From Phycisphaerales bacterium (lineage in GTDB: Bacteria; Planctomycetota; Phycisphaerae; Phycisphaerales; SM1A02), in contig JAQWPT010000028.1 in assembly GCA_029245245.1 (NCBI GenBank), positions 1 through 64,000 on the forward strand: DNA of 64,000 nucleotides, written 5' to 3'. Below, piece after piece: positions 8,622-16,818 of the stretch. The notes under the pieces are model-generated. The model had not been told where the DNA came from. It worked only from the letters and a program-made list of their open reading frames with translations, and did no database searches. The position numbers and the translations under genes were made by a program. Numbering within the stretch: position 1 is the stretch's first letter; each line of letters opens with the position of its first letter.

Positions 8622-8633
8622 CGGTGATCACCG
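8622..8633. promoter_or_regulatory. 12-bp perfect palindrome next to a TATATT box
   Basis: CGGTGATCACCG reads the same on both strands and lies two bases before TATATT (8635-8640), which is 12 bases upstream of the ECF sigma factor ATG. This could be an operator on the sigma gene promoter. No convincing -35 box is seen, and if TATATT were the -10 the leader would be only a few bases long. The rest of 8480-8652 holds a GGAGG/CCTCC inverted pair and nothing else recognisable. Confidence 0.35.
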
Positions 8634-8652
8634 GTATATTCAGGGACCAACA

Positions 8653-9249
8653 ATGGCAGACCAACCCAAAGGAAATGTGACGATGTTGCTGCACTCGGCC
8701 GCCGAAGGCAATGACGCTGCGGCCGAAGCACTCTGGAGCACAGTCAATGACGAGCTTCGCCAGATGGCTGCCAACCAGTTGCGCCATCACAAGGGCGGAA
8801 TCACCCTCACCCCCACAGTCGTACTCCAGGAGGTCTACCTCCGAATCGTGGATGACCAGGGCACGATGCCCCAGTGGGACAACCGACGCCATTTCTTTGG
8901 AAGCGTCGCACGCGCAATGAGCCAGTTCCTCGTCGATCATGCCCGCCACCGAGGCCGCCTCAAACGGGGTGGCGATCGCCAGCGTGTCCCTCTGGACATC
9001 AATGCGGGAGAACTGGTCTCGACACGGACCCATGGTGGCGAGGAGTTGGCGATGGCGATGGTCGCATTTCAGCAACTGCAGACGCATTTTCCACAACAGG
9101 CCACAGTCGCATGGCTTCGATGGGTGCAGGGATGGACCATCGACCAGGTCGCCGAGGCCCTGGAGATCTCTGCTCGTACGGTGACCAATGAGTGGCGGCT
9201 GGCCCAGGCCTGGCTGCGTCGAGAGTTGAAAATAGACGAAGAAATATGA
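8653..9249 (+). CDS. ECF-type RNA polymerase sigma factor
   Basis: This 198-residue sigma factor has region 2 in its N-terminal half (H-S-A-A-E-G-N-D-A-A-A-E-A-L-W, then R-H-F-F-G-S-V-A-R-A-M) and region 4 at the C-terminus (W-T-I-D-Q-V-A-E-A-L-E-I-S-A-R-T-V). The T-P-T-V-V-L-Q-E-V-Y-L-R motif marks the planctomycete/acidobacterial ECF group that is routinely found beside Ser/Thr kinases, and the kinase gene follows after 55 bases. Start 8653 was chosen over the longer frame because AGGGA lies just upstream. It probably directs genes that respond to the neighbouring kinase, which is inference from the pairing. Confidence 0.92.
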   Translation: MADQPKGNVTMLLHSAAEGNDAAAEALWSTVNDELRQMAANQLRHHKGGITLTPTVVLQEVYLRIVDDQGTMPQWDNRRHFFGSVARAMSQFLVDHARHRGRLKRGGDRQRVPLDINAGELVSTRTHGGEELAMAMVAFQQLQTHFPQQATVAWLRWVQGWTIDQVAEALEISARTVTNEWRLAQAWLRRELKIDEEI

Positions 9250-9304
9250 TGCAGATCACGCAGGGCACCTTCTCGATGACGCATGGATTCAGTGGAGCCA
9301 ACCC

Positions 9305-12300
9305 ATGAACCACGATCCAGACCGTATCCAGGAACTCTTCGATGCTGCTGTACAGCTCACTGGTGAACAGAGAGCCAACTATCTCATGGAAGCCTGCGGC
9401 GACGACCTTGCCCTGCTCAAGGAACTCGAGTCGCTGCTGGACAACATGACCTCCGACGAGACGATGCCACATGCTCCACCTGGAAGTGAGAAGCACGTTG
9501 TCCACGATCGCATCGGGCCGTACACGATTCTCTCGACCCTCGGAGAAGGTGGCATGGGCGTGGTCTACCTGGCCCAGCAGGAGGAACCGATTCGGCGGAA
9601 GGTCGCGCTGAAGATCATCCAGGCCAGCAAGGATTCATCGAATTTCATTGCCCGCTTCGAGGCCGAACGACAAGTGCTGGCGATGATGGATCATCACTGC
9701 ATCGCCAAGGTGTATGAAGCGGGCATGACGGATGATGCCCACCCCTACTTCGTCATGGAGTACATCGAGGGGCGAACCATCACCGAGGCCTGCGACGAGG
9801 ACGAACTCGATATCAAGCAGCGACTGGAGTTGATGGCAGATGTCTGCGATGCCGTGCAGCATGCCCACTTGAAGGGCGTCATCCACCGCGACCTGAAGCC
9901 AGGCAACATCCTGGTCTACCGGGATGATGACGGGCGATTGCGCCCCAAGATCATCGACTTCGGTATTGCCAAGGCCACCAGCCAGGATCTCTTTGAATCA
10001 CCGGACATCACCCTGCAGGGGCAGATGCTTGGAACACCTGCCTACATGGCCCCGGAACAGGCCGACGCCAGGGCGAGCGACATCGATACCCGCAGCGACG
10101 TGTACGCCCTTGGCGTGATCATGTACGAGGTGATCGCCGGGCAGCCCCCGTTCACTGAACGATCGCTCCGGCAAGCTGGTTACGACGAGATGCGCCGAAT
10201 CATCTGCGAGGAGGACCCGCCGCGGCCGAGCACCTGGCTGGCGAGCACCGGGGGCGAGGATGCGTCACGAATCGCCCATGCCCGCCGTACGGAGGTCGCC
10301 CCGCTGTCGCGCATGCTCAGCCGGGAACTGGAGTGGATCCCGCTGAAGGCCCTTCGCAAGGAACGCAGCGAGCGGTACGGCTCGGCCAGTGACATGGGCG
10401 AGGACATCCGCCGGTACTTGACGGGTCAGCCACTTGAAGCAGGGCCAGAGTCCGCGATGTACCGATTCCGCAAGAAGGTTCGCCGCAACAAGGGTGCCTT
10501 TGCAGCCATTGCCATCATCATGCTGATCCTGATTGCGGGTGTCGTGGTGTCGTTGACCTTTGCGATTGAGGAAGATCGGCAACGACAGATTGCGCAGGAC
10601 AAGGAAAAGATCGCTCTTGAAATGGAACACGAGGCCGATGTAGCGAGAGAAAAGGCCGAAGCAGCTCTCGTAGATGCAGCTCGTGCCGCCTATGACGGCC
10701 GGATGTCCCTGGCCGCAATTCGACTGTCATCAGGCGATAGAACCAAGGCCCTCGAATACCTCAGGCATGCAGCATCGGTCGATGATGTCTTTGACCCTGC
10801 CGATCCCCCGATGCCCTGGCTGGCCATGCACTCGGCTGCTTCGAACAGCATCCTAGGCATGGATGACGTTGAGTTCACCCCCTACCACGGATCATCCGAC
10901 CTCTCGTATGTAGATGGAATGGGTCAGAGTTGGCCCAGCAACACTGACACGAATCTCATAGCGGCTTCCATGATCAAGTGGAATGAAAACAATTTTTCTC
11001 GCTCGGAACTCGTCATATACAACAAGGAGAACCAGGGCGACGGGAACCTGGGAATCATTCACACCTTGTTCAGCAGGCCTACTCGCGAAGGGGCATATTC
11101 GGCCTCCTGGACGAGTGATGACGCACTGTTGATGGTATTGAGAGACAAAGGAAGTGATGCGACAAGTTCAGTCATCGAGTGCTGGAACACCGCCACGGGC
11201 GAACTGGCATGGCAAAACGAGATCGGGAAGTTGACGTACAAGGATGTCAAGCGTTTCAGCGGTGATGGAACACTGCTTGCCGTCCTCGAAGGCGCAACCA
11301 TCGTGGTCTCTGATGTCACGAATGGAAACGTGCTGCATCGGCTGCACGCCGATGAAGACGTGGCAACCATCGCTTTTGATCCTTCAAGCAGTCATATTGC
11401 AAGTGGCGGCACGAATGGAATGGTGCGAATGTGGAATCTCTCGTCTGGAAATACACAGTGGGAACTCGAAGCACTCGGCGGGATAGGGACTGCCATGTTC
11501 AGCTCCGATGGCAGCATCCTGAAAACAAAAACCAATGACGTGGTACCGCATGACGAATACTGGACCGTGGGCATGCAGCAGTGGGATATGGACCAGGAGG
11601 ATGTGCTGGAGATCGCCGGTATCAAGCAGCGGAACACGGAACTCCAGCAGTTGGCGGTCGACAATATCATTCAGGCAATTGATGCCCAGGTGGGAATCAG
11701 ACCCGGATCACCAGCCCAGGTGTCCGAGTTGACCATGAGCCCATATTCATTTCACGTGGCGAGCATCGAGGTGGAAGAAATCGAGCCGGGGACCAGTCCA
11801 TCGCCCTGGTCCCTGGAGTCCAAGCCAGCACGACACGACAGCACGATCTCGATTCTAAACATCCTCGATGGATACCCCGTTGATGAACTGCAGTTCGTAA
11901 AATCGATGCAGAAAACGGTAGCCTTCAGCCCGGATGGCCGGCACATGGCTGTTGCCATGCCACCAAGGACCCATCTATCGGCGGGTGACAAGGTGTCACA
12001 ACGCCGAGGGCTGCCAGCGGCAGAAAAGCCACAGGGGCCATCTTCGATCAAGATCTGGGACCTGGAGAAGCGAATATGGGTCGAGACACACGAGATTCCA
12101 AAACCTGAACAGTACTACGGCGCACATCCCGCGGCCATTTCCTACAGCCCCGATGGATCTTCGATCGCGATGCTCAGCAATGCAGGTATAAAGAACCGCC
12201 GGGGCGATGGCTTCATCCATGTGATTGATGTCTCCACCGGAGAAATACAGCAACAGTTTTCGAAGCGGGAATGGCTTCTTCAACGCCCAGATGAAAGATA

Positions 12301-13285
12301 TACGTTCAGCAACCTTGCCTACAGCCCGGATGGCAGCACCCTGGCTGTCAGTGACAATTTCAATCGCATCCTGTTCATCGACCTTCTTGAAGGGCAAGGA
12401 ATATCACGCGAAATGGCGATCGTGGAGGATGACATCGAGCGATTCGGCTTTACAAAGGATGGCTCCATCCTGGTCGCGGTCACGGCCGAACGCTTCATTG
12501 GCTGGAACCCGGCCTGGGAATCGAAATGGGATACGAAAGAACGAGATCCCGTTCTCGACATGCCCCGGACGACCGAGCAGGCGGTCATCTTCACCCGGTC
12601 CAGGGGAGAGCGGTTTGTTCATTACGCGAAGGCCCGGCAGGAACTTGCAGACATGGTGAACGAGGCCGACGAATGGATGCCGAGCCACGATGGTGATGAT
12701 GTAAGCATCCTTGTTGATATGAAAGCAGCTGGCCGAGACGACACACACGTGGAGATCATGAAAAATCTCATCATGCTCAAGTTCATCGAGCGACTGGAAG
12801 AGCCAATCGATGCAGCGACCGAGATGCTGGATTCGATGCGAACAACGCATGGCCCTGAACACCCGAAAACACTTGAAGCAATGTATCGACTTGGCTATGC
12901 CTTCTATAAACAAGGCAGGTACAAGGAGGCGTTGCCGTACTACACGGAGGCCCTTGAAAGCCGACGCCGTGTCCTTGGCGATGAAGATCCCGACACTCTC
13001 AACTCGATCTTCATGGTAGGCACCGTGCTCCGCATGCAAGGAAAGCACGATGAAGCCATGGTGTACTACATCCAAGTTCTTGAAGGGCGTCGCAGCGTCC
13101 TGGGAATGGAGCACCCCGAGACACGTGCTGCCCTCAAGCCAATCACGGATTTGATCAAGCTCTACAGGCAACAGAAGAATTACGACAAGGCGGCAGAGTA
13201 CATCAGGCTGCTGGGCAGCGAGGATGAGCCGGCGCCATCGCCAGGCGAACCCTCCGCTGAGGAGACCGCAAACGCGTCACCCTGA
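9305..13285 (+). CDS. Membrane Ser/Thr protein kinase with WD40-like propeller and TPRs
   Basis: This 1326-residue protein is a receptor-like kinase. The Gly loop G-E-G-G-M-G is at residues 80-85, the ATP-binding Lys at 103, the catalytic H-R-D-L-K-P-G-N at 194-201, D-F-G at 218-220 and A-P-E at 249-251, so the kinase should be active. One transmembrane helix spans about 399-421, followed by a charged coiled-coil. Residues about 490-1120 contain WD40-like repeats with F/Y-S-P-D-G turns. The last 130 residues hold kinesin-light-chain-type TPRs (Y-K-E-A-L-P-Y-Y-T-E-A-L-E). GGAG lies seven bases before the start. It is paired with the ECF sigma factor upstream. Confidence 0.95.
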   Translation: MNHDPDRIQELFDAAVQLTGEQRANYLMEACGDDLALLKELESLLDNMTSDETMPHAPPGSEKHVVHDRIGPYTILSTLGEGGMGVVYLAQQEEPIRRKVALKIIQASKDSSNFIARFEAERQVLAMMDHHCIAKVYEAGMTDDAHPYFVMEYIEGRTITEACDEDELDIKQRLELMADVCDAVQHAHLKGVIHRDLKPGNILVYRDDDGRLRPKIIDFGIAKATSQDLFESPDITLQGQMLGTPAYMAPEQADARASDIDTRSDVYALGVIMYEVIAGQPPFTERSLRQAGYDEMRRIICEEDPPRPSTWLASTGGEDASRIAHARRTEVAPLSRMLSRELEWIPLKALRKERSERYGSASDMGEDIRRYLTGQPLEAGPESAMYRFRKKVRRNKGAFAAIAIIMLILIAGVVVSLTFAIEEDRQRQIAQDKEKIALEMEHEADVAREKAEAALVDAARAAYDGRMSLAAIRLSSGDRTKALEYLRHAASVDDVFDPADPPMPWLAMHSAASNSILGMDDVEFTPYHGSSDLSYVDGMGQSWPSNTDTNLIAASMIKWNENNFSRSELVIYNKENQGDGNLGIIHTLFSRPTREGAYSASWTSDDALLMVLRDKGSDATSSVIECWNTATGELAWQNEIGKLTYKDVKRFSGDGTLLAVLEGATIVVSDVTNGNVLHRLHADEDVATIAFDPSSSHIASGGTNGMVRMWNLSSGNTQWELEALGGIGTAMFSSDGSILKTKTNDVVPHDEYWTVGMQQWDMDQEDVLEIAGIKQRNTELQQLAVDNIIQAIDAQVGIRPGSPAQVSELTMSPYSFHVASIEVEEIEPGTSPSPWSLESKPARHDSTISILNILDGYPVDELQFVKSMQKTVAFSPDGRHMAVAMPPRTHLSAGDKVSQRRGLPAAEKPQGPSSIKIWDLEKRIWVETHEIPKPEQYYGAHPAAISYSPDGSSIAMLSNAGIKNRRGDGFIHVIDVSTGEIQQQFSKREWLLQRPDERYTFSNLAYSPDGSTLAVSDNFNRILFIDLLEGQGISREMAIVEDDIERFGFTKDGSILVAVTAERFIGWNPAWESKWDTKERDPVLDMPRTTEQAVIFTRSRGERFVHYAKARQELADMVNEADEWMPSHDGDDVSILVDMKAAGRDDTHVEIMKNLIMLKFIERLEEPIDAATEMLDSMRTTHGPEHPKTLEAMYRLGYAFYKQGRYKEALPYYTEALESRRRVLGDEDPDTLNSIFMVGTVLRMQGKHDEAMVYYIQVLEGRRSVLGMEHPETRAALKPITDLIKLYRQQKNYDKAAEYIRLLGSEDEPAPSPGEPSAEETANASP

Positions 13286-13291
13286 ACAGGT

Positions 13292-14191
13292 TCATCGATC
13301 GCGGTCTCCACACCATCCCCAGGCATCAAGCACCTGCAGCAGGTCGGTCGTATTGACCACCCCGTCGCCGGTGGCGTCGGCGGGACAGGGCGGGGGGCAC
13401 GTGTCGCCCGCACACGCCACGTGCTCACCCCGCCACTGTCCACCAGCGTCTTCACAGGCATCGATCGTCGTCATGACGCAGTACCCGTGAAGACAACACG
13501 CCCCGGCCGGTCCGCAGTCATCGCGGACCGTGATCATTCCCACATCGCTCCAGCCGATGCCGTCGCCCTCGAACCCGCAGCGGATCACCCGCGGCTCGGC
13601 CCCGTCGCAGTCGATCTCCGGACTGCCCGCGTTGCGATAGAACCAGCAGTCACGCAGCGTCGGGGATCCGCCGGCGATGTACATCGCCGAACCCGTGTCC
13701 GCCTCGTTGCCCGTGACCAGGCACCGGCTGATGCGGGGCGATCCCCCGAGAATGCGAATCGCTCCCCCGCGTCGCACTCCCGAGGAATCAAGATCCCCGC
13801 TTCCCCCGGTGATCGTGAACCCTTCGACAAGCGTTGAAGGGCCTTCCCCATTCTCCATGCACACCACCGAACCGCAGCCATCGGCCGCCAGCGTCGTGTA
13901 CTCCGGACCTCGCTCGCTGCGAAGCGTGATGGCCTTGCCCAGCAGGTCGATGCACTGCACGTACCGGCCGATGCCCACAAGCACCTCGTCACCGTCGCGC
14001 GCCGCGTCGATGGCGGCCTGCACCGTGGCGTATTCAAGTGGAACGCGCAACACCTGCGCGTCGACTCCCCCCGGGGCCCCACCCCCGGCCAGCAAACACA
14101 CCATTGACAATGACTGCAGCACCATTCGAGGCACCGTAGTGCCGGCCCTTTCCACTCCCGCGGGAATTGGTGAAAAGCCGATGATCGACAT
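13292..14191 (-). CDS. Secreted beta-helix protein with one dockerin-like calcium loop
   Basis: This protein of about 299 residues has an N-terminal hydrophobic signal (M-V-L-Q-S-L-S-M-V-C-L-L-A), a right-handed beta-helix region beginning with V-P-L-E-Y-A-T-V-Q-A-A-I-D-A-A-R-D-G-D-E, a Cys-rich insert, and a C-terminal A-T-G-D-G-V-V-N-T-T-D-L-L-Q-V-L-D-A-W-G. That is a single dockerin-like loop, where two are usual. The start is uncertain: 14191 gives an N-region with Arg before the hydrophobic core, while 14125 lacks positive charge. It lies 6 bases from the kinase stop (convergent). Function is unknown; the architecture suggests surface or extracellular display. Confidence 0.7.
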   Translation of the reverse strand: MSIIGFSPIPAGVERAGTTVPRMVLQSLSMVCLLAGGGAPGGVDAQVLRVPLEYATVQAAIDAARDGDEVLVGIGRYVQCIDLLGKAITLRSERGPEYTTLAADGCGSVVCMENGEGPSTLVEGFTITGGSGDLDSSGVRRGGAIRILGGSPRISRCLVTGNEADTGSAMYIAGGSPTLRDCWFYRNAGSPEIDCDGAEPRVIRCGFEGDGIGWSDVGMITVRDDCGPAGACCLHGYCVMTTIDACEDAGGQWRGEHVACAGDTCPPPCPADATGDGVVNTTDLLQVLDAWGWCGDRDR

Positions 14192-14270
14192 GAAGGCAGT
14201 CGCCTGCTCTTGCGCAGTACGGCCGCGCCATTCCGAGTTAATTCCAAGGGGATTTCCGGCTTTCGGGGCC

Positions 14271-15290
14271 ATGATCAAGTACCTGGGATCAAAGCGCACG
14301 CTCATTCCCTCGATCCTTGAACAGATCGAGCGCGTACCCACATGCACCAGCGTGCTTGATCTCTTCTCAGGGACCTCTCGTGTCGGCCACGCGCTCAAGC
14401 AACGTGGCTACCGCGTGATCTCCAACGATCACAACGAGTACGCACATGCCCTGGCCACCTGCTACGTGCAGGCTGATCGCGGTCGGCTGCTGGCCGACGT
14501 CGAGCGCCTCGTGGACGAGTGCAACCACATCGCCCCCGATCCAGGCTGGTTCACCGATACCTTCTGCATCCAGAGTCGATTCATTCACCCTCGAAACGGG
14601 GCTCGGATCGACGCGATTCGCGAGCACCTGGAAGGCCTGGACCTGGAACCCGAACTCAAATCCGTCATGCTCGTCTCCCTCATGGAGGCCTCCGACCGGG
14701 TCGACTCGACCACCGGCGTGCAGATGGCCTACCTCAAGAAGTGGGCGGCCCGGGCCCTCAAGGACCTGCAACTGCGGATTCCCGATTTCCTGCCGCAGGC
14801 GGAGGCCGGAAAGGGCGAAGCCCACTGCCTCGATGCCGCTGAGGCCGCCAGCCAATTCACGGTGGACGTCGCCTACCTCGATCCTCCCTACAACCAGCAC
14901 TCCTACCTGGGCAATTACCACGTCTGGGAGAGCCTCGTTCGCTGGGACAAGCCCGACGTCTACGGCATTGCCTGCAAGCGGACCGACTGCCGGACCCGCA
15001 AGAGCCCGTTCAATCGCAAGCGGGAGATCCGCGACGCCCTCCAGCTGGTCATCGATTCGGTCAATGCCCGCTCGATGGTCGTCTCATTCAGCAATGAGGG
15101 GTACCTGCCACGCGAGGAGCTAGAGGCCATGCTCGCCAATCGCGGTGATGTCACCGTCCTGGAGCATGACTACAAGCGGTACGTGGGAGCCCAGATCGGC
15201 ATCCACAACCCCAAGGGCCGCAAGGTCGGCACCGTCAGCCACACCAGGAACAAGGAGTTCCTCTTCGTGGTTGACCAGATGGCCGCCTGA
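14271..15290 (+). CDS. DNA adenine N6-methyltransferase (D12 class), orphan
   Basis: This 339-residue protein has the D12-class layout: K-Y-L-G-S-K-R-T at residues 3-10, the S-adenosylmethionine loop D-L-F-S-G-T-S-R-V-G at 30-39, and the catalytic D-P-P-Y at 204-207 followed by N-Q-H-S-Y-L-G-N-Y-H-V-W-E. This combination methylates adenine at N6; the target sequence cannot be read from the protein. No restriction endonuclease lies on either side, so it may have a regulatory or housekeeping role. Its start codon lies 80 bases from the divergent beta-helix gene. Confidence 0.92.
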   Translation: MIKYLGSKRTLIPSILEQIERVPTCTSVLDLFSGTSRVGHALKQRGYRVISNDHNEYAHALATCYVQADRGRLLADVERLVDECNHIAPDPGWFTDTFCIQSRFIHPRNGARIDAIREHLEGLDLEPELKSVMLVSLMEASDRVDSTTGVQMAYLKKWAARALKDLQLRIPDFLPQAEAGKGEAHCLDAAEAASQFTVDVAYLDPPYNQHSYLGNYHVWESLVRWDKPDVYGIACKRTDCRTRKSPFNRKREIRDALQLVIDSVNARSMVVSFSNEGYLPREELEAMLANRGDVTVLEHDYKRYVGAQIGIHNPKGRKVGTVSHTRNKEFLFVVDQMAA

Positions 15291-15324
15291 CATTCCACGA
15301 ATCATCATTTCAACGGCTTCAGGG

Positions 15325-15339
15325 CTGCTTTTTTAGCAG
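15325..15339 (+). terminator. Short hairpin downstream of the methyltransferase
   Basis: CTGCT and AGCAG are inverted arms with a TTTTT loop, 35 bases after the methyltransferase stop. The T-run is in the loop rather than after the stem, so this is at best a weak terminator. Confidence 0.25.
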
Positions 15340-15357
15340 ACTTGACCATTTGAAGCC

Positions 15358-15406
15358 ATTTTAGACTACTTCATGTCGCTAACGCACGCGAACATGCGTC
15401 TAAAAT
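15358..15406. repeat. 49-base two-part palindrome in a gene-free stretch
   Basis: The outer arms ATTTTAGAC (15358-15366) and GTCTAAAAT (15398-15406) are perfect inverted repeats. Inside them, CATGTCGC (15372-15379) pairs with GCGAACATG (15388-15396) with one bulged base. The whole could fold into a long interrupted hairpin or serve as a large operator. It is far more AT-rich than the flanking genes, and no T-run follows it. Confidence 0.55.
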
Positions 15407-15613
15407 ACGCGATCGTGCAGCGATCTCCATTAGTTTCATGAATGTGCAACCGAGTTCACAAATCGATGCGAAATGAACAAGACCGATCACATAAATCTCT
15501 TCCAACGAAGTAGATGGAGAGCAAGCGGTGAAAGGATCCATGACTGATCTGGTTCGAAACCCGAACTCCCCACTGCGTCATTCCGGTCAAACGACCGCAC
15601 CCTGTTATTCCGT
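15407..15613 (+). other. Gene-free stretch ending in a terminator; possible small RNA
   Basis: From 15291 to 15716 I find no convincing gene. A frame starting at GTG 15528 with GGAGAG upstream would read straight through the strong terminator at 15614-15652, so it is probably not translated in full. The stretch contains GGTTCGAAACC at 15551-15561, which forms a small hairpin and resembles a tRNA T-arm, but no acceptor stem or other arms exist. An AT-rich start, a folded middle and a textbook terminator together are what an independently transcribed small RNA would look like. Confidence 0.35.
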
Positions 15614-15652
15614 CCCTGGCGTGCCGTGCCGCACGCCAGGGGCGATTTTTTT
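15614..15652 (+). terminator. Strong intrinsic terminator
   Basis: An 11-base perfect stem (CCCTGGCGTGC at 15614-15624, GCACGCCAGGG at 15631-15641) with a 6-base loop is followed by GCGA and seven T residues at 15646-15652. It acts on rightward transcripts. The nearest annotated rightward gene, the methyltransferase, ends 323 bases upstream, so the terminator may belong to an unannotated transcript. Confidence 0.85.
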
Positions 15653-15716
15653 GGCGAACATGATGGCTTCAGTCGCTAAATGTTGCGATCATGCCGGCTT
15701 CTTGCTGGCTTCTTGG

Positions 15717-16790
15717 TCAATCTGACTCGATGATCTGGCAGTGTGGCCCAAGTGTCCACACTCGAGCACTGTCACCTGAACCCGCCTCCCTGACCTCCAC
15801 GACCCAGCCCGCGGGCTCAACGCTCAAAACCGGGGCCAGGAGGGCGGGATCACCCAAGGGGGTCCAGAGTCCATCGAGGTCATCCATCGACGCGGGCGAG
15901 GCTCCATTGGCAGCCGAGTAGGCCACGATTGCCGCGTGCACCCTTCGAAGGGTAGTTCGGGCCGACTCGTCACCGGCAGGCACGTACCCCCGGGTCCCCG
16001 GCGGTGCATTCACGAAGAGCACCCGGCCCCAGTACTGGGGCCGGTGCATGTCGATGGCATCCTGCTGGGACCAGACCCAGTTGTCCTCGCGTACACCCGG
16101 CATCCGGGCATACACCCCGTCGTTCAACACGTGCTGCCACTGCACCCGGGAGAAGTTCACCCACCACTGGTCACCTCCCTCGGGAGGAACGACCCTGTTG
16201 GCATGCGACGCCAATGAGGCCCAGGGAATCGCGATCTCCATCGTCCAGGCCCGGTCGCGGTCCGCCGGGTCGTTGAGCGTCCCATCAATGTCCACCGCCG
16301 TCTGCAGGCCGCCAATGTCCCAGCCGATGTCATACGTCCCCCCGCAGCGGTATGGCCGCGTGAGCATCAGGTCGAACTGCGTGTTCAGCGCGTTGACCTC
16401 AAGTTCGTAGTAGTCATGAGCATCCCCGTCAGGATCGATGAACACCTCGAAATCGTTGTCGTTGTAGATGATCGAATCACGGGCCTCGAGGGTGCCCCAG
16501 ACATCGGGCTCCTCCATCCATGCCGCCACGTAGAAGTTGGCATCGTCCCAGGTCATCTTGGCCCGGGTCCGGAACCGGGGAGCCGGCTTCCCTGGCCCCT
16601 CGATGTCCTGGAAGTCCGCCGTCCACGGGGCGGCGGCCCAGGCCCCGTCGTCAAGGCGACCGTCGATGACAGGTGGCTGGGCGACCTTCCCCGCCACGTA
16701 GGTCCGGGGCAGGTCGCTCGTGGCGCAGCCCGTACCCGGGATCAGGATCAGCAGCAGGATGCACCAGCGAACCATCATCGCCGGCAGCAT
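15717..16790 (-). CDS. Lipoprotein with CBM9-like domain
   Basis: This protein of about 357 residues starts with a lipoprotein signal: M-M-V-R-W-C-I-L-L-L-I-L-I-P-G-T-G-C, with Cys as the lipidated residue. The following P-V-I-D-G-R-L-D-D-G-A-W, later W-D-D-A-N-F-Y-V-A-A-W and D-N-D-F-E-V-F-I-D-P-D-G-D match the carbohydrate-binding module family 9-like fold seen in surface proteins. The C-terminal 90 residues carry a separate segment with a helix like those at the start of pseudopilin-type domains. It probably binds glycans at the envelope. The start codon lies only 16-28 bases from that of divergent moaA, so regulatory signals must sit inside the coding sequences. Confidence 0.8.
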   Translation of the reverse strand: MLPAMMVRWCILLLILIPGTGCATSDLPRTYVAGKVAQPPVIDGRLDDGAWAAAPWTADFQDIEGPGKPAPRFRTRAKMTWDDANFYVAAWMEEPDVWGTLEARDSIIYNDNDFEVFIDPDGDAHDYYELEVNALNTQFDLMLTRPYRCGGTYDIGWDIGGLQTAVDIDGTLNDPADRDRAWTMEIAIPWASLASHANRVVPPEGGDQWWVNFSRVQWQHVLNDGVYARMPGVREDNWVWSQQDAIDMHRPQYWGRVLFVNAPPGTRGYVPAGDESARTTLRRVHAAIVAYSAANGASPASMDDLDGLWTPLGDPALLAPVLSVEPAGWVVEVREAGSGDSARVWTLGPHCQIIESD

Positions 16791-16818
16791 ACCGCCACCG
16801 CCTATCATGCACCCGCCC

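Noticed and set aside
15551-15562. tRNA T-arm-like GGTTCGAAACCC
   Set aside because: No acceptor stem, D-arm, anticodon arm or CCA end can be built around it, so it is not a tRNA or tmRNA gene.
15528-15725. 65-codon plus-strand frame with GTG start and GGAGAG upstream
   Set aside because: A strong intrinsic terminator lies in its middle and the sequence has no protein-like features, so an RNA or non-coding explanation is preferred.
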